From an uncultured Tateyamaria sp. (GTDB taxonomy: Bacteria > Pseudomonadota > Alphaproteobacteria > Rhodobacterales > Rhodobacteraceae): a DNA stretch of 64,000 nucleotides. The DNA lies in NCBI RefSeq assembly GCF_947488715.1, contig NZ_CANLAG010000003.1, positions 62,001 to 126,000 of the forward strand, read 5' to 3'. This document shows positions 1 through 9,423 of this stretch, in pieces (the first letter of the stretch is position 1; each line of letters opens with the position of its first letter). Position numbers and translations under genes: made by a program. A model generated the notes under the pieces. That model made no database searches, was not told where the DNA came from, and saw only the letters and a list, made by a program, of their open reading frames with translations.

Positions 1-2084
1 GAGGCGACAAAGCCGTACCATGTGGCGGCGTAGCGCCGTGCGGTCACGTGCCCGCCCTTGAGCGCGGGCTGACCGGAGACGGGATCGACACCGACATGGG
101 CCACCGCATTGATCGGGCCGCTGCCGTTGCGCTGGCGGGTCCAGTGGATGGGCGCAAAGAGCGTGCCGGGTGCCACATGTGTCGTGACCAGAGCGCGGGC
201 CAGGGTGTGGTCCGTGTCGCCCTTGCGCAGCTCAACGATATCCGCGACGTCCAGCCCGAGGCTCTGGGCGTCATCGGGGTGGATTTCGACATAGGGTTCC
301 GCAAGGTGGCTGCCCAGACGTTGGGATTTGCCGGTGCGGGTCATCGTGTGCCACTGGTCGCGGTTGCGCCCCGTGTTTAGTCGAAAGCCCGTGCCCGCAG
401 ACGTTTGCGGCGCGGTGAGCGGCAGCATCCGTGCCTTGCCGTTCGGGTGGAAAAACGCCCCATCCGCAAAGAAACGACCGCCCTGTTCGCCGTCGGACGG
501 CACCGGCCATTGCATGGGTTTCCAGTTGGCGTAGTCCGCATCGGACACATCACGCAGGCCCGAAATGTCAAAGTCCCGCCCGTGCGGTGCGGCGGCTTGG
601 GACAGACGGGCGTATTCGCGGAACACGTCGGCGGGACTGTCAAAGTTGAACCCATCCGCCCAGCCCATGGCCGCCGCAACATCACAAATGATGCGCCAGT
701 CGGGGCGCGCCATACCCGGCACTGGCAAGAACGCGCGTTGGCGGGACATGCGGCGTTCGGAATTGGTGACTGTGCCGTCCTTTTCGCCCCAGCCCGTTGC
801 AGGCAACAGAACATCCGCCAGATCGCCAGTATCAGTATGGGCCATGATGTCCGACACGACGGTAAAGGGGACGTTTGCGATGGCTTCAGCCACGCGGCCT
901 GCGTCGGGCAGGCTGACGGCCGGGTTGGTGGACATAATCCACAGCGCCTTGATCCGGCCATCCGCGCAGGCGTCAAAGAGGTCGACCGCCTTGAGACCCG
1001 CCTGTGTGCAGATGGTTGGGCTGTTCCAGAACCCCTGGACTGTGTCGCGATGTTCTGGGTTCTCGATGTCGAGGTGATTGGCCAGCATGTTGGCGAGGCC
1101 ACCCACCTCGCGACCGCCCATCGCGTTGGGTTGGCCCGTGACAGAGAACGGCCCCATACCGGGCCGTCCGATCCGGCCCGTGGCAAGGTGGCAATTCAGG
1201 ATGGAGTTGACCTTGTCCGTGCCACTTGTCGATTGGTTCACGCCTTGGGAATAGATGGTGACAACCTTTTCGGTGCCTGCCCACATGGCGTAGAACTGGT
1301 GCAGCAGATCGGCGCTGAGGCCTGTGGCGCGCAGATCGGTGTCGGCCGCTTGCGCAATGGCTGCCTGCGCGCCGTCGACATGGGCGTCGACAAAGGCATC
1401 GTCGATCCGTCCGGTCAGTGCCAGATGGGCCAGCAGCCCGTTGAACAGTGCGACGTCGCCGTCTGCGTCTATGGGAAGGTGCAGATCGGCGAGGTCGGAG
1501 GTTACGGTGCGGCGCGGATCGATGTTGACCACGCGCAGCGATGGGCGCTGAGCCTTGGCCGCTGCGATGCGCTGGTGCAGGACGGGGTGGCACCACGCCA
1601 GGTTGGAACCGACCAAAACGATTAGGTCGGTGTGTTCGAGGTCCTCGTATGTGCCGGGCACCGTATCGGAGCCAAAGGCGCGTTTGTGCCCTGCCACGGA
1701 CGACGCCATGCAAAGCCGCGAGTTTGTGTCGATGTTCGCCGATCCGATGTAGCCTTTCATCAGCTTGTTCGCGACGTAGTAGTCTTCCGTCAGCAACTGC
1801 CCCGACACGTAAAACGCAACGGAATCAGGGCCATGGTCGCGGATCGCGGTGCGGAACTTGTCAGCCACCATATCAATGGCGGTGTCCCAATCGGTGTCTG
1901 AGCCGTACACGCGCGGGGCAAGCAGCCGCCCATCAAGATCGATCGTTTCACCCAGCGCGGCCCCTTTGGAGCAGAGCCGCCCGTAGTTTGCAGGGTGATC
2001 GGGGTCGCCTGTGATCGTGCCGTCAGCATCGGCGAGGATGCCGCACCCCACGCCGCAATACGGGCAGGTCGTGCAAGTGGTCAT
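1..2084 (-). CDS. nasA: Assimilatory nitrate reductase catalytic subunit, 3' end outside the window
   Basis: Cytoplasmic molybdopterin enzyme reducing nitrate to nitrite. The frame is open from the ATG at 2084 to base 1, giving about 694 residues of a family usually near 870-900, so the C-terminus lies beyond the left edge. The N-terminus shows the [4Fe-4S] ligands C7, C10, C14 and C38 (CPYCGVGC ... RLCSKG). Further in are molybdopterin-binding stretches such as NQSTSGTDKVNS and a C-terminal dinucleotide-binding region beginning near TGRNRDQWHTMTRTGKS. The start overlaps the nirD stop by 4 bases (ATGA), so it is translationally coupled as the last visible gene of the nas operon. Family assignment is certain; the missing end may carry the usual BFD-type [2Fe-2S] domain. 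Confidence 0.95.
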   Translation of the reverse strand, partial: MTTCTTCPYCGVGCGILADADGTITGDPDHPANYGRLCSKGAALGETIDLDGRLLAPRVYGSDTDWDTAIDMVADKFRTAIRDHGPDSVAFYVSGQLLTEDYYVANKLMKGYIGSANIDTNSRLCMASSVAGHKRAFGSDTVPGTYEDLEHTDLIVLVGSNLAWCHPVLHQRIAAAKAQRPSLRVVNIDPRRTVTSDLADLHLPIDADGDVALFNGLLAHLALTGRIDDAFVDAHVDGAQAAIAQAADTDLRATGLSADLLHQFYAMWAGTEKVVTIYSQGVNQSTSGTDKVNSILNCHLATGRIGRPGMGPFSVTGQPNAMGGREVGGLANMLANHLDIENPEHRDTVQGFWNSPTICTQAGLKAVDLFDACADGRIKALWIMSTNPAVSLPDAGRVAEAIANVPFTVVSDIMAHTDTGDLADVLLPATGWGEKDGTVTNSERRMSRQRAFLPVPGMARPDWRIICDVAAAMGWADGFNFDSPADVFREYARLSQAAAPHGRDFDISGLRDVSDADYANWKPMQWPVPSDGEQGGRFFADGAFFHPNGKARMLPLTAPQTSAGTGFRLNTGRNRDQWHTMTRTGKSQRLGSHLAEPYVEIHPDDAQSLGLDVADIVELRKGDTDHTLARALVTTHVAPGTLFAPIHWTRQRNGSGPINAVAHVGVDPVSGQPALKGGHVTARRYAATWYGFVA

Positions 2085-2416
2085 GCCGCACTCCGGGCGC
2101 GCAGGAAGGCGGCGTCGAGCAGGATGCGACCACCTTCGACCCGCGCGGGGTAGGTTGCGACCTGTCCGGTGTCATTGCCCTGAACCAAACCGGTTTCGAG
2201 CGAAATCACCCAGTTGTGCAGCGGACAGGTCACCGCTGCGCCGTGCACGATCCCTTCGGACAGTGGCCCGGCCTTGTGCGGGCATGCGTTGTCGAGGGCG
2301 AACACTTCGTCCGCCGCTGTGCGGAACACGGCAACGCATCCATCGCGTGTCTTGACCACCCGCGCGCCGCGTTGGGGGATGTCGTCGAGGGCTGCAATAT
2401 CGGTCCAGTCGGTCAT
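2081..2416 (-). CDS. nirD: Nitrite reductase (NADH) small subunit
   Basis: Small Rieske-like subunit of assimilatory nitrite reductase, partner of NirB in the cytoplasm. It has 111 residues, the normal size. Unlike many enterobacterial NirD proteins it keeps a complete Rieske motif: C45-P-H47 in ACPHKAGPL and C64-P-L-H67 in CPLHNW, so it should bind a [2Fe-2S] cluster and may transfer electrons. Its start overlaps the nirB stop by 4 bases and its stop overlaps the nasA start by 4 bases, so the three genes form one translationally coupled block. Confidence 0.95.
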   Translation of the reverse strand: MTDWTDIAALDDIPQRGARVVKTRDGCVAVFRTAADEVFALDNACPHKAGPLSEGIVHGAAVTCPLHNWVISLETGLVQGNDTGQVATYPARVEGGRILLDAAFLRARSAA

Positions 2417-4845
2417 TCCGCAGCCTCCAGAGCCAGATTGGCGACGGGTCTGTAGATCGCAGCTTTTTGTTGTACGTGTTCGGCCCAGGGGTCTTTTTGA
2501 TAGACGGTTTGGGACAGATCGAAGCGTGCAGCCAAGGTTGCGCGCTCTGCCGGGTCAGCAATGCGTTCGCGTATCCAGTCCAGCCCGACCTTGTTCATCC
2601 ATTTGTAGATGCGGTCGAGGTAGCGGGCATTTTCGCGGTATAGCTGGGTCATGGCCTTGATGACGATCATCGTCTCTTCTTCGGTTTCGACATCGATCAA
2701 CCGTTCGATTTCGCGCACATCCATCCCGGCGGCGCCGCCGATGCCGATCTGGAAGCCGCTGTCCACGCAGACAACCCCGATGTCCTTACAGGTCGCTTCG
2801 GCGCAGTTGCGCGGGCATCCTGACACGCCCAACTTGAGCTTGTGCGGGGTCCACGACCCCCAGAGGGCTTGCTCAAGCTTGATACCCAGGCCGGTCGAGT
2901 CCTGTGTGCCAAAGCGGCAGTGATCGGTCCCGACGCAGGTTTTGACGGTGCGCAGACCTTTGGAATACGCGTGGCCAGAGACCATGCCCGCAGCGTTCAA
3001 ATCCGCCCAGATATCGGGCAGATCCTCGCCTTTGACGCCCAAAAGGTCGATCCGTTGTCCGCCTGTGACCTTAACGGTCGGCACATCGTATTTGTCGGCG
3101 GCATCGGCAATGGCGCGCAATTCGTCGGGCGTTGTGATCCCACCCCACATGCGCGGCACAACGCTGAATGTGCCGTCCTTTTGGATGTTGGCGTGTTTGC
3201 GTTCGTTGATGAAACGCGATTGCGGGTCGTCCAGATACTCCAACGGCCAATCCGCGATCAGGTAGTAGTTGAGCGCGGGCCGGCACACGTGGCATCCGTC
3301 CACGGTTTTCCATGCGCATTCCTGCCAGACAGCAGCCATGGATTTCAGTTCCTGGCTTTTGATCATCCGGCGCACGTCTTCGTGCGTCAGGTCGGTGCAG
3401 CCGCAAATGGGCTGCGCCCCCGACAACACAAAATCGTCGCCGAGTGAGACGGCCAGAACCTGTTCGACCAAGCCGGTGCACGTCCCGCAGGAGGCTGACG
3501 CCTTGGTGACGGCGCGCACTGCGCCGAGGTCGGTTGCCCCACCTTCGATGGCGTCGACGATTGTTCCTTTGCAAATGCCGTTGCAGCCACAGATTTCCGC
3601 ATCACGCGGTAAGGCTGCAACGGCTGCCAAAGGGTCCACGGGGGCACCCCCTTGGTAGGCAGGACCAAAGATCACCGTCTCACGCATGTCTGCGATGTCG
3701 GTCTTGTCGCGGATCAGGCCGAAGAACCAGTTGCTGTCGGCCGTGTCGCCATACATGACAGTGCCGACGATCACGTTGTTTTCGATCACCAGCCTGCGGT
3801 AGACGCCGCGCCCCGGATCACGGAACACGATGTCTTCGCGCCCCTCGCCGTCGGTGAAGTCGCCCGCGCTGAACAGGTCACAGCCCGTGACCTTCAGCTT
3901 GGTGCTGAGTTCCTTTTGAACAAACGCCGCCTCTTCGCCCATGATCGTTTGGGCGGCGACTTTGGCCTGATCATAGAGTGGTGCCACAAGGCCAAAGATT
4001 GCGCCATCGTGTTCGACGCATTCACCTACCGCGAGGATGCTTTCGTCAGACGTCAGCATCTGGTCATCCACATGGATACCTTTGCCGACTGCCAGCCCCG
4101 CATCTACCGCCAGCGCGATGTTCGGGCGGATCCCCACGGCCATCACCAGCAGGTCGCAAGGCAATTCGGTGCCATCGTCCAGCAGCAGGGCTTTGACCCT
4201 GCCGTCCTTGCCCAGGATTTCCTTGGAATTTGCCTGGCACAGCACGGTGATGCCCTTGTCCACCAACGCTTTGCGCAAGAGGTAACCTGCGGCCTCGTCC
4301 AGTTGACGTTCCATCAGGTGACCCATGATGTGAACCACGGTGACATCTACGCCGCGCGCGGCCATGCCTGCGGCAGCTTCCAGACCCAGCAGACCACCAC
4401 CGATAACCACAACTTTGTTGTGTGGACCCATCGACATCATCAACTCGGTGTCTTCCAGATCGCGGTAAGCAATCACGCCGTCCAGATCGTGACCGGGCAG
4501 GGGGATCATGAAGGGGTTCGATCCGGTGCCAAAGATCAGCTTGTCATAGGGCAGGACATCGCCGTTCTCTGCCGTGACGGTCTTGGCCGCACGGTCCACC
4601 GACGCGACCCGTTCACCAAAGCGGCACGTAACCCCGTTGGCCTCGTACCAATCGGCGTCGTGGGTGACGATCTCTTGGTACGTCTTGTCGCCCGCTAGAA
4701 CCGGCGACAGCATGATGCGGTTGTAGTTGCCACGCGGTTCAGCGTTGAACAGGGTGACGTTGACGTCCGCGCCTGCGTCGAACAGATGCTCTAGCGCGCG
4801 GCCAGACGCCATGCCGGCCCCAATGACGATGATGTTCTGTGTCAT
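2413..4845 (-). CDS. nirB: Nitrite reductase (NADH) large subunit
   Basis: Reduces nitrite to ammonium with NADH as donor. With the ATG at 4845 it has 810 residues. Domains in order: FAD and NAD(P) Rossmann folds (VIGAGMASG at the N-terminus, VVVIGGGLLGLEAAAGMAARG near 145-165), two BFD-like Cys clusters (CGCNGIC about 419-425 with CGTC at 453-456, then CGC and CHVC), and the siroheme/[4Fe-4S] domain with C637-x5-C643 (CVGTDHC) and C677-x3-C681 (CPRNC). I prefer the ATG at 4845, which has GGAG upstream; a GTG at 4854 would add three residues and overlap the ATPase stop by 4 bases. Sits between the transporter genes and nirD. Confidence 0.95.
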   Translation of the reverse strand: MTQNIIVIGAGMASGRALEHLFDAGADVNVTLFNAEPRGNYNRIMLSPVLAGDKTYQEIVTHDADWYEANGVTCRFGERVASVDRAAKTVTAENGDVLPYDKLIFGTGSNPFMIPLPGHDLDGVIAYRDLEDTELMMSMGPHNKVVVIGGGLLGLEAAAGMAARGVDVTVVHIMGHLMERQLDEAAGYLLRKALVDKGITVLCQANSKEILGKDGRVKALLLDDGTELPCDLLVMAVGIRPNIALAVDAGLAVGKGIHVDDQMLTSDESILAVGECVEHDGAIFGLVAPLYDQAKVAAQTIMGEEAAFVQKELSTKLKVTGCDLFSAGDFTDGEGREDIVFRDPGRGVYRRLVIENNVIVGTVMYGDTADSNWFFGLIRDKTDIADMRETVIFGPAYQGGAPVDPLAAVAALPRDAEICGCNGICKGTIVDAIEGGATDLGAVRAVTKASASCGTCTGLVEQVLAVSLGDDFVLSGAQPICGCTDLTHEDVRRMIKSQELKSMAAVWQECAWKTVDGCHVCRPALNYYLIADWPLEYLDDPQSRFINERKHANIQKDGTFSVVPRMWGGITTPDELRAIADAADKYDVPTVKVTGGQRIDLLGVKGEDLPDIWADLNAAGMVSGHAYSKGLRTVKTCVGTDHCRFGTQDSTGLGIKLEQALWGSWTPHKLKLGVSGCPRNCAEATCKDIGVVCVDSGFQIGIGGAAGMDVREIERLIDVETEEETMIVIKAMTQLYRENARYLDRIYKWMNKVGLDWIRERIADPAERATLAARFDLSQTVYQKDPWAEHVQQKAAIYRPVANLALEAAE

Positions 4846-4850
4846 CTCTT

Positions 4851-6572
4851 TCACTCCGCTGCGATCGCTTTGCCGCCGCCATTGGCGGGTGGCTTTGTTG
4901 TTCCGTTGGCAGGTGGTTTCGGCTTGGCCCCGTGTTCGTATTCCTCAAGGAAATCGAGCACGTCCTGCCGGTAGTTGTAGTAATCCGGATGCTCCAGCAG
5001 CGCCTTGCGCGTGCGCGGGCGAGGCAGGTCGACATCCACGATCTTGCCAATGGTCGCTTGCGGCCCGTTGGTCATCATCACCACGCGGTCGGCCAGCAAG
5101 ATCGCTTCGTCCACGTCGTGGGTGACGCAAATGGCGGTGACTTTGGTGCGGCTCCACACCTCCATCAGGACCTCTTGCAGCTCCCACCGTGTGAGGCTGT
5201 CGAGCATGCCAAAGGGTTCGTCCAGCAACAAAAGTTTGGGTGACAGGGCAAAGGCGCGGGCGATGCCGACCCTTTGTTTCATCCCGTTGGACAGAGAGGC
5301 CGCTTGTTTGTCCATCGCATCGGCCAGACCCACGCGTTCGAGATAGTATTCGACGACGTCCTGCCGTTCCGCGCGCGAGGCTTTGGGATAGACCTTGTCG
5401 ACGCCAATGGCGACGTTCTCCTTGGCAGAGAGCCAAGGAAAGAGGTTTGGCGACTGGAACACGACGGCGCGTTCCGGGTCCGCGCCCTCAACGTGGCGGC
5501 CATCCAGTTTGATCGCGCCCTTTGAAATGTCGTTCAAGCCCGCGGCCATGGTCAGGACTGTTGATTTGCCGCAACCGGAATGCCCGATGAGCGAGATAAA
5601 TTCGCCCCGGTTGATCTTGAGGTCAAAGTCTTCGACCACGGTCAACGGACCCTTCGGGGTCGGATACACTTTGTGAAGCTGGCTGAAATCCAGGAACCGG
5701 TTTTCGATCATACCCTTTTGCGCATCGGCCACCGCCGTTGGCACGCCGTGGATGGGCGTCACATCGGGCAAAAGCTTGGTGCCTTCGACCTTGGCCTCGA
5801 TGCCGACATCCATCAGGTACTTGGTCACGTCCGCACGCAGGCGCTTGAACGTTTCGTTGTGGTTCATCTCCATCCGGTCGCGCGGGCGTGGAATAGAGAC
5901 CTGGAACGCGTCGCCAAGGCTGCCGTCGGGGTTCAAGGCAATGATCCGGTCGGCGAGGATGATGGCCTCGTCCACATCGTTCGTGATCAGCACACAGGTT
6001 TTCTTGTCCGCTTCCCAGATATGTTCGATTTCGTCCGCAAGGTTCGCGCGGGTCAGGGCATCAAGCGCGGAAAGAGGTTCGTCCAGCAACAGAACCTCTG
6101 GGTTCATCGCCAGCGCACGGGCCACGTTCACACGTTGGCGCATCCCCCCTGACAGCTCGGCGGGGCGGCGGGTGGCTGCGTGTCCCAGCCCCACCATTTC
6201 GACGTAATGTGCGACCTTTTCTGCGCGTTCAGCCTTGGAAAGGTTGGGAAAGATGGTGTCGACCGCCAGTCCGACATTTCCGTTCACAGTCAGCCATGGC
6301 ATCAGCGAATAGCTCTGAAAGATGACACCACGTTCGGGGCCCGGACCAGTGATCGGTGCGCCGCGGAACGTCACGCTGCCGGATGTGGGCGTGTCCAGCC
6401 CGGCCATCAGGTTGATTAACGTGGTCTTGCCGGTTCCGGAGAAGCCGAGGAGGACGAGGAATTCGCCCTCCTCCACGGTCAGGGAAATGTCATTCAACAC
6501 GTCCGTGCGTTCGGTGCCAACGGTGAAGGACTTTGATACGTTTTTGAACTCGAGCATGCTCATGGCGATCAC
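4851..6572 (-). CDS. Nitrate/nitrite ABC transporter, tandem ATP-binding protein (NrtC/NrtD-type domains fused)
   Basis: Both ATPase domains of a nitrate importer in one 573-residue chain; cyanobacteria use two separate proteins, NrtC and NrtD. Domain 1: Walker A GFSGTGKT (43-50), signature LSGGM (140-144), Walker B LLLDEP. Domain 2: Walker A GHSGCGKS (330-337), signature LSNGM (427-431), Walker B LLLLDEP. Domain 1 has Asn (ITNDVDEA) where the H-loop His is expected; domain 2 keeps His (VTHDVDEA). The Asn at the H-loop and the altered signature fall in the same composite ATP site, so one site looks canonical and the other degenerate. Start is a GTG at 6572 overlapping the nrtB stop by 4 bases; ATG codons at 6563 and 6557 are alternatives. 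Confidence 0.9.
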   Translation of the reverse strand: MIAMSMLEFKNVSKSFTVGTERTDVLNDISLTVEEGEFLVLLGFSGTGKTTLINLMAGLDTPTSGSVTFRGAPITGPGPERGVIFQSYSLMPWLTVNGNVGLAVDTIFPNLSKAERAEKVAHYVEMVGLGHAATRRPAELSGGMRQRVNVARALAMNPEVLLLDEPLSALDALTRANLADEIEHIWEADKKTCVLITNDVDEAIILADRIIALNPDGSLGDAFQVSIPRPRDRMEMNHNETFKRLRADVTKYLMDVGIEAKVEGTKLLPDVTPIHGVPTAVADAQKGMIENRFLDFSQLHKVYPTPKGPLTVVEDFDLKINRGEFISLIGHSGCGKSTVLTMAAGLNDISKGAIKLDGRHVEGADPERAVVFQSPNLFPWLSAKENVAIGVDKVYPKASRAERQDVVEYYLERVGLADAMDKQAASLSNGMKQRVGIARAFALSPKLLLLDEPFGMLDSLTRWELQEVLMEVWSRTKVTAICVTHDVDEAILLADRVVMMTNGPQATIGKIVDVDLPRPRTRKALLEHPDYYNYRQDVLDFLEEYEHGAKPKPPANGTTKPPANGGGKAIAAE

Positions 6573-7648
6573 CGGTTGTTCGTGAAGGTGAACATGGACT
6601 GGATGGCGTACATCAGACGGTCCAGCAGGAAGCCGATGATGCCGATGGTGAACACGGCCACCATGATCTTGGCGAGGGATTGAGAGGACCCGTTCTGGAA
6701 TTCATCCCAGACGAACTTGCCCAATCCGGGGTTCTGCGCCAGCATTTCGGCGGCGATCAGAACCATCCAGCCCACACCAAGCGACAGACGCAGGCCGGTA
6801 AAAATCAGCGGCAGGGCCGAGGGCAGGACCAGTTTGGTGATCTTGGTCCAGGTGTTCATTTTCAACACCTTCGACACGCTCACCAGATCCTTGTCGATGC
6901 TCGCCACACCAAGGGCCGTGTTGATCAGCGTGGGCCATAGCGAACACAAGGTCACCGTGATCGCAGAGGTCAGAAACGACTTGGCGAACCAGCCGTCAGA
7001 GGCATAGGTGGCCGAAACGATCATGGTCACAATCGGCAACCACGCCAGCGGGGACACGGGTTTGAAGATCTGGATCAGCGGGTTGATGGCAGAGTTGACC
7101 ATCGGGCTGAGACCAGCCGCAATTCCCAGCGGGATGGCGACGATCGAGGCGATCAGGAACCCGAAGAATACGGTTAGGATTGATGTCCAGATTTGGTCGT
7201 AATAGGTGGGTTTGCCGGTATAGACACGTTCCTTGACGCGGTCAGCGCGACCATCTGCAATCAGCTTGGCGTTGCGCTCATCCTGACGCACGTAGAACGC
7301 GGCCTCTTTCTCTTTTTCACGTTGGGCATCTGCGTGCAGGTTGCCGACCTGCTCCCATACCTGCGCAGGCCCCGGTATCGCGCCCAGGGATGTTTGCACC
7401 GTTGGCGCCAGCGTGGCCCATGATGCCATGAACAGCGCAATGGCCAAAAGTGGTACCCCGAGCAGCCGCCAAATTTCCTTGCCTTGGGCTTTGGGGTTGT
7501 CGCCCGCCGCCGCCTTAAGAACCGGGGTCAGCCAGCTGAGGCCGAGAACCTGAAACCATTTGTCGGCGGCGTTGATGCGGGTGAATGTCCGTTGCTTGCG
7601 CGCGTCGCGGGCGGCGGCATCCAGCTCGGATGGGTCTATGGCAGTCAT
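6569..7648 (-). CDS. nrtB: Nitrate/nitrite ABC transporter permease
   Basis: Membrane component of the importer, 359 residues with the ATG at 7648, which has GGAG 8-9 bases upstream; the frame stays open further upstream but that stretch is not protein-like. The N-terminal ~60 residues are cytoplasmic and charged, then several hydrophobic segments follow ([33 protein letters not shown]). The EAA-type ATPase-contact loop is seen around [19 protein letters not shown]. There is a long periplasmic insert after the first membrane segment. Followed after a 4-base overlap by the ATPase gene, and separated from nrtA by 168 bases holding a strong hairpin. Confidence 0.92.
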   Translation of the reverse strand: MTAIDPSELDAAARDARKQRTFTRINAADKWFQVLGLSWLTPVLKAAAGDNPKAQGKEIWRLLGVPLLAIALFMASWATLAPTVQTSLGAIPGPAQVWEQVGNLHADAQREKEKEAAFYVRQDERNAKLIADGRADRVKERVYTGKPTYYDQIWTSILTVFFGFLIASIVAIPLGIAAGLSPMVNSAINPLIQIFKPVSPLAWLPIVTMIVSATYASDGWFAKSFLTSAITVTLCSLWPTLINTALGVASIDKDLVSVSKVLKMNTWTKITKLVLPSALPLIFTGLRLSLGVGWMVLIAAEMLAQNPGLGKFVWDEFQNGSSQSLAKIMVAVFTIGIIGFLLDRLMYAIQSMFTFTNNR

Positions 7649-7784
7649 GTCAGGGTCTCCTGGCAGTGTCAGGCGGGGCATTGGGCACCCCATGTGATGT
7701 GCGTGATCGCGTGCGCTGTGCTGTTGGGTGCCTATTTGCTGTGCAGAAGCGTTTGAGACGTCGAAAATTCTGCATTGCAGCATG

Positions 7785-7806
7785 GGGTGGGCGAAGCCGC
7801 CCACCC
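7785..7806 (-). terminator. Intercistronic hairpin between nrtA and nrtB
   Basis: A perfect 9-bp stem (GGGTGGGCG/CGCCCACCC in either strand) closes a 4-base loop, 10 bases after the nrtA stop. On the transcribed strand it is followed at some distance by only a short run AATTTTC, so it is more likely a partial terminator or a 3'-end stabiliser than a full stop. Such an element would let the abundant binding protein be made in excess over the membrane parts, as in many ABC operons; that role is inference. Confidence 0.6.
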
Positions 7807-7816
7807 GCTATGTGGT

Positions 7817-9187
7817 TCACCCTTCGACGGCGTTCCCGATCACCTTCTGGTCGGCTTTCAGGCCGATGGGCAGGCTGTCGATATAGGCGTTGGGTGCTTT
7901 GCCATCATAGGCAATCCCGTCGATGATATCGGCCGCGGGTGTCGGTGCTTTGAAACCGTCGCTGTCCCAAGGGAAGTCCGCCTGGTCAGCGAGGCCTTCG
8001 TCGACCAGCATGCGAGCGGCTTCGAGGTAGATTTCGGGTTTGTAGACCTTGGCCGCCACGTCGAAATACCATTGGTCAGACTTTGCCTCGGCGATCTGAC
8101 CCCAGCGGCGCATCTGGGTCAGATACCAGATGGCGTCGGAATAGAACGGGTAGGTCGCGTTGTAGCGGAAGAACACGTTAAAGTCGGGCGCTGGGCGACG
8201 ATCCCCTTTTTCGAATTCAAAGAACCCGGTCATGGAGTTGGCGATCACTTCGTAATCCGCGCCGACATATTCCGACCGGCTGAGGATTTCGACCGCTTCG
8301 GGACGGTTGGCGTTGTCGTTCTCGTCCAACCAGATCGCTGCGCGGATCAGCGCCTTGGTGATGGCTGTGGTGGTGTTCGGATACTGTTCAGCAAACTCAT
8401 TGGTGATGCCGAACACTTTTTCCGGATTGTTCTTCCACATGTCGTAGTCAGTGATGACCGGCACACCGATGCCTTTGAACACGGCTTGCTGGTTCCATGG
8501 CTCACCCACGGCGTAGCCATATATTGTGCCAGCTTCCATTGTGGCGGGCATTTGTGGGGGTGGTGTGACGCTCAGCAGGACATCCGCACCGATTTGGCCG
8601 CTGATGTTTTCGGGGCTGTAGTAACCTGGTTCAAGACCACCAGCGGCCAACCAGTACCGGATTTCGTAGTTGTGGGTAGAGACCGGGAACACCATGCCCA
8701 TGTTGAAGGGCAGGCCCTGATCCTTGTAGTCCTCGACCACAGGCGCGAGGGCTGTGGCGCTGATCGGGTGCTGTGGGCGACCGTCATCCATCAGCGGCAC
8801 ATGGGGTTTCATTTCTTCCCAGATCTCATTGGAAACGGTGATGCCGTTGCCGTTCAGGTCCATCGAAAAGGGCGTGATGATATGCGCTTCTGTGCCGTAG
8901 CCAATGGTCGCCGCCAGCGGTTGACCGGCCAGCATGTGCGCGCCGTCCAACTGGCCGTCGATCACACCATCCAGCAGCACTTTCCAGTTGGCTTGTGCTT
9001 CGAGAGTAACAAATAGGCCTTCGTCTTCGAAGTAGCCATTCTCGTATGCGATGGCGAGCGGCGCCATATCGGTCAGCTTGATAAAGCCGAACTTCAGCTC
9101 GTCCTTTTCAAGATCGAGCAATTCGGCATAGGCGGCTGAGCCCATGAGCGCGGCAAGCGTTCCGGCAGCAGCAAAGAGACGTGTCAT
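7817..9187 (-). CDS. nrtA: Nitrate/nitrite ABC transporter substrate-binding protein
   Basis: Periplasmic nitrate/nitrite-binding protein of the NrtA/CmpA family, 456 residues. The ATG at 9187 follows an AAAGGA stretch and begins a Sec-type signal peptide ([21 protein letters not shown], cleavage after AYA). The body starts [19 protein letters not shown] and includes the family pattern [18 protein letters not shown]. It is homologous to the upstream NasS, but NasS lacks the signal peptide. First gene after the antitermination leader, so its expression should depend on NasT. Confidence 0.93.
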   Translation of the reverse strand: MTRLFAAAGTLAALMGSAAYAELLDLEKDELKFGFIKLTDMAPLAIAYENGYFEDEGLFVTLEAQANWKVLLDGVIDGQLDGAHMLAGQPLAATIGYGTEAHIITPFSMDLNGNGITVSNEIWEEMKPHVPLMDDGRPQHPISATALAPVVEDYKDQGLPFNMGMVFPVSTHNYEIRYWLAAGGLEPGYYSPENISGQIGADVLLSVTPPPQMPATMEAGTIYGYAVGEPWNQQAVFKGIGVPVITDYDMWKNNPEKVFGITNEFAEQYPNTTTAITKALIRAAIWLDENDNANRPEAVEILSRSEYVGADYEVIANSMTGFFEFEKGDRRPAPDFNVFFRYNATYPFYSDAIWYLTQMRRWGQIAEAKSDQWYFDVAAKVYKPEIYLEAARMLVDEGLADQADFPWDSDGFKAPTPAADIIDGIAYDGKAPNAYIDSLPIGLKADQKVIGNAVEG

Positions 9188-9204
9188 CCTGTTGGTCCTT
9201 TCGG

Positions 9205-9270
9205 CAAATAAAAAAGCCGCCCGATCCGGACGCGAGGGAGGAGGAACGCGTGACCCGGAACGAGCGGCTT
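9205..9270 (-). terminator. Intrinsic terminator in the nrtA leader (target of antitermination)
   Basis: On the minus strand the arm AAGCCGCTCGTTCCGG (from 9270) pairs with CCGGATCGGGCGGCTT (ending 9214) over about 16 positions with one T-T mismatch and one G-T pair, followed directly by TTTTTTATTT. It lies between nasS and the nrtA ribosome site, 20 bases before the nrtA start, where a terminator makes sense only as a regulated one. Its 5' arm contains the loop and 3' strand of hexaloop hairpin P2, so the two structures exclude each other. Confidence 0.85.
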
Positions 9271-9324
9271 TGCTCTTGTAAAATGCCCCCATCTGCGGAG
9301 GCATGGTGTAAAGCATCGTTGCTT
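9262..9324 (-). promoter_or_regulatory. Two-hexaloop ANTAR target in the nrtA leader, with an extra hexaloop hairpin between
   Basis: Read on the minus strand. P1 (9324-9311) is AAGC-AACGAT-GCTT and P2 (9275-9262) is GAGC-AAAGCC-GCTC. Both loops have six bases with A at position 1 and G at position 4, the pattern known for RNA targets of ANTAR proteins such as NasT and EutV. P2 overlaps the 5' arm of the terminator at 9205-9270. Between them a longer hairpin (9304-9283), ATGCCTCC-GCAGAT-GGGGGCAT, also has a six-base loop. With nasT and nasS directly upstream, NasT released by nitrate-bound NasS is expected to stabilise P1/P2 and prevent termination. Sequence and structure are seen; the mechanism comes from known NasTS systems. 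Confidence 0.85.
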
Positions 9325-9381
9325 ATTGAGATGAAGTTAGCGTGCTGAAGGTTGGTGGGCCAAACGGGTTTGTGCACTTTT

Positions 9382-9398
9382 TGCCAGATTTTTGCCGC
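9382..9398 (-). promoter_or_regulatory. Weak sigma-54-like promoter candidate before the nrtA leader
   Basis: On the minus strand CGGCAAAAATCTGGCA gives GG (9396-9395) and GC (9384-9383) separated by exactly 10 bases, as in -24/-12 promoters, and would start transcription around 9371, ahead of P1. The -24 and -12 elements match the consensus only partly (CGGCAA for TGGCAC, TGGCA for TTGCA). Just upstream lies a dyad GTGCAG-N3-CTGCAC at 9400-9414. Sigma-54/NtrC control is common for nitrogen assimilation, which raises the plausibility, but the match is weak. Confidence 0.3.
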
Positions 9399-9423
9399 GG
9401 TGCAGCAACTGCACATTTATTGA

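Noticed and set aside
377-1625. Long open frames on both strands across 0.4-1.7 kb
   Set aside because: They are shadows of nasA, whose frame runs unbroken from 2084 to the left edge with clear molybdopterin-enzyme motifs.
9370-9386. TGGCAAAAAGTGCA as a sigma-54 promoter
   Set aside because: GG and GC are separated by 8 bases, not 10.
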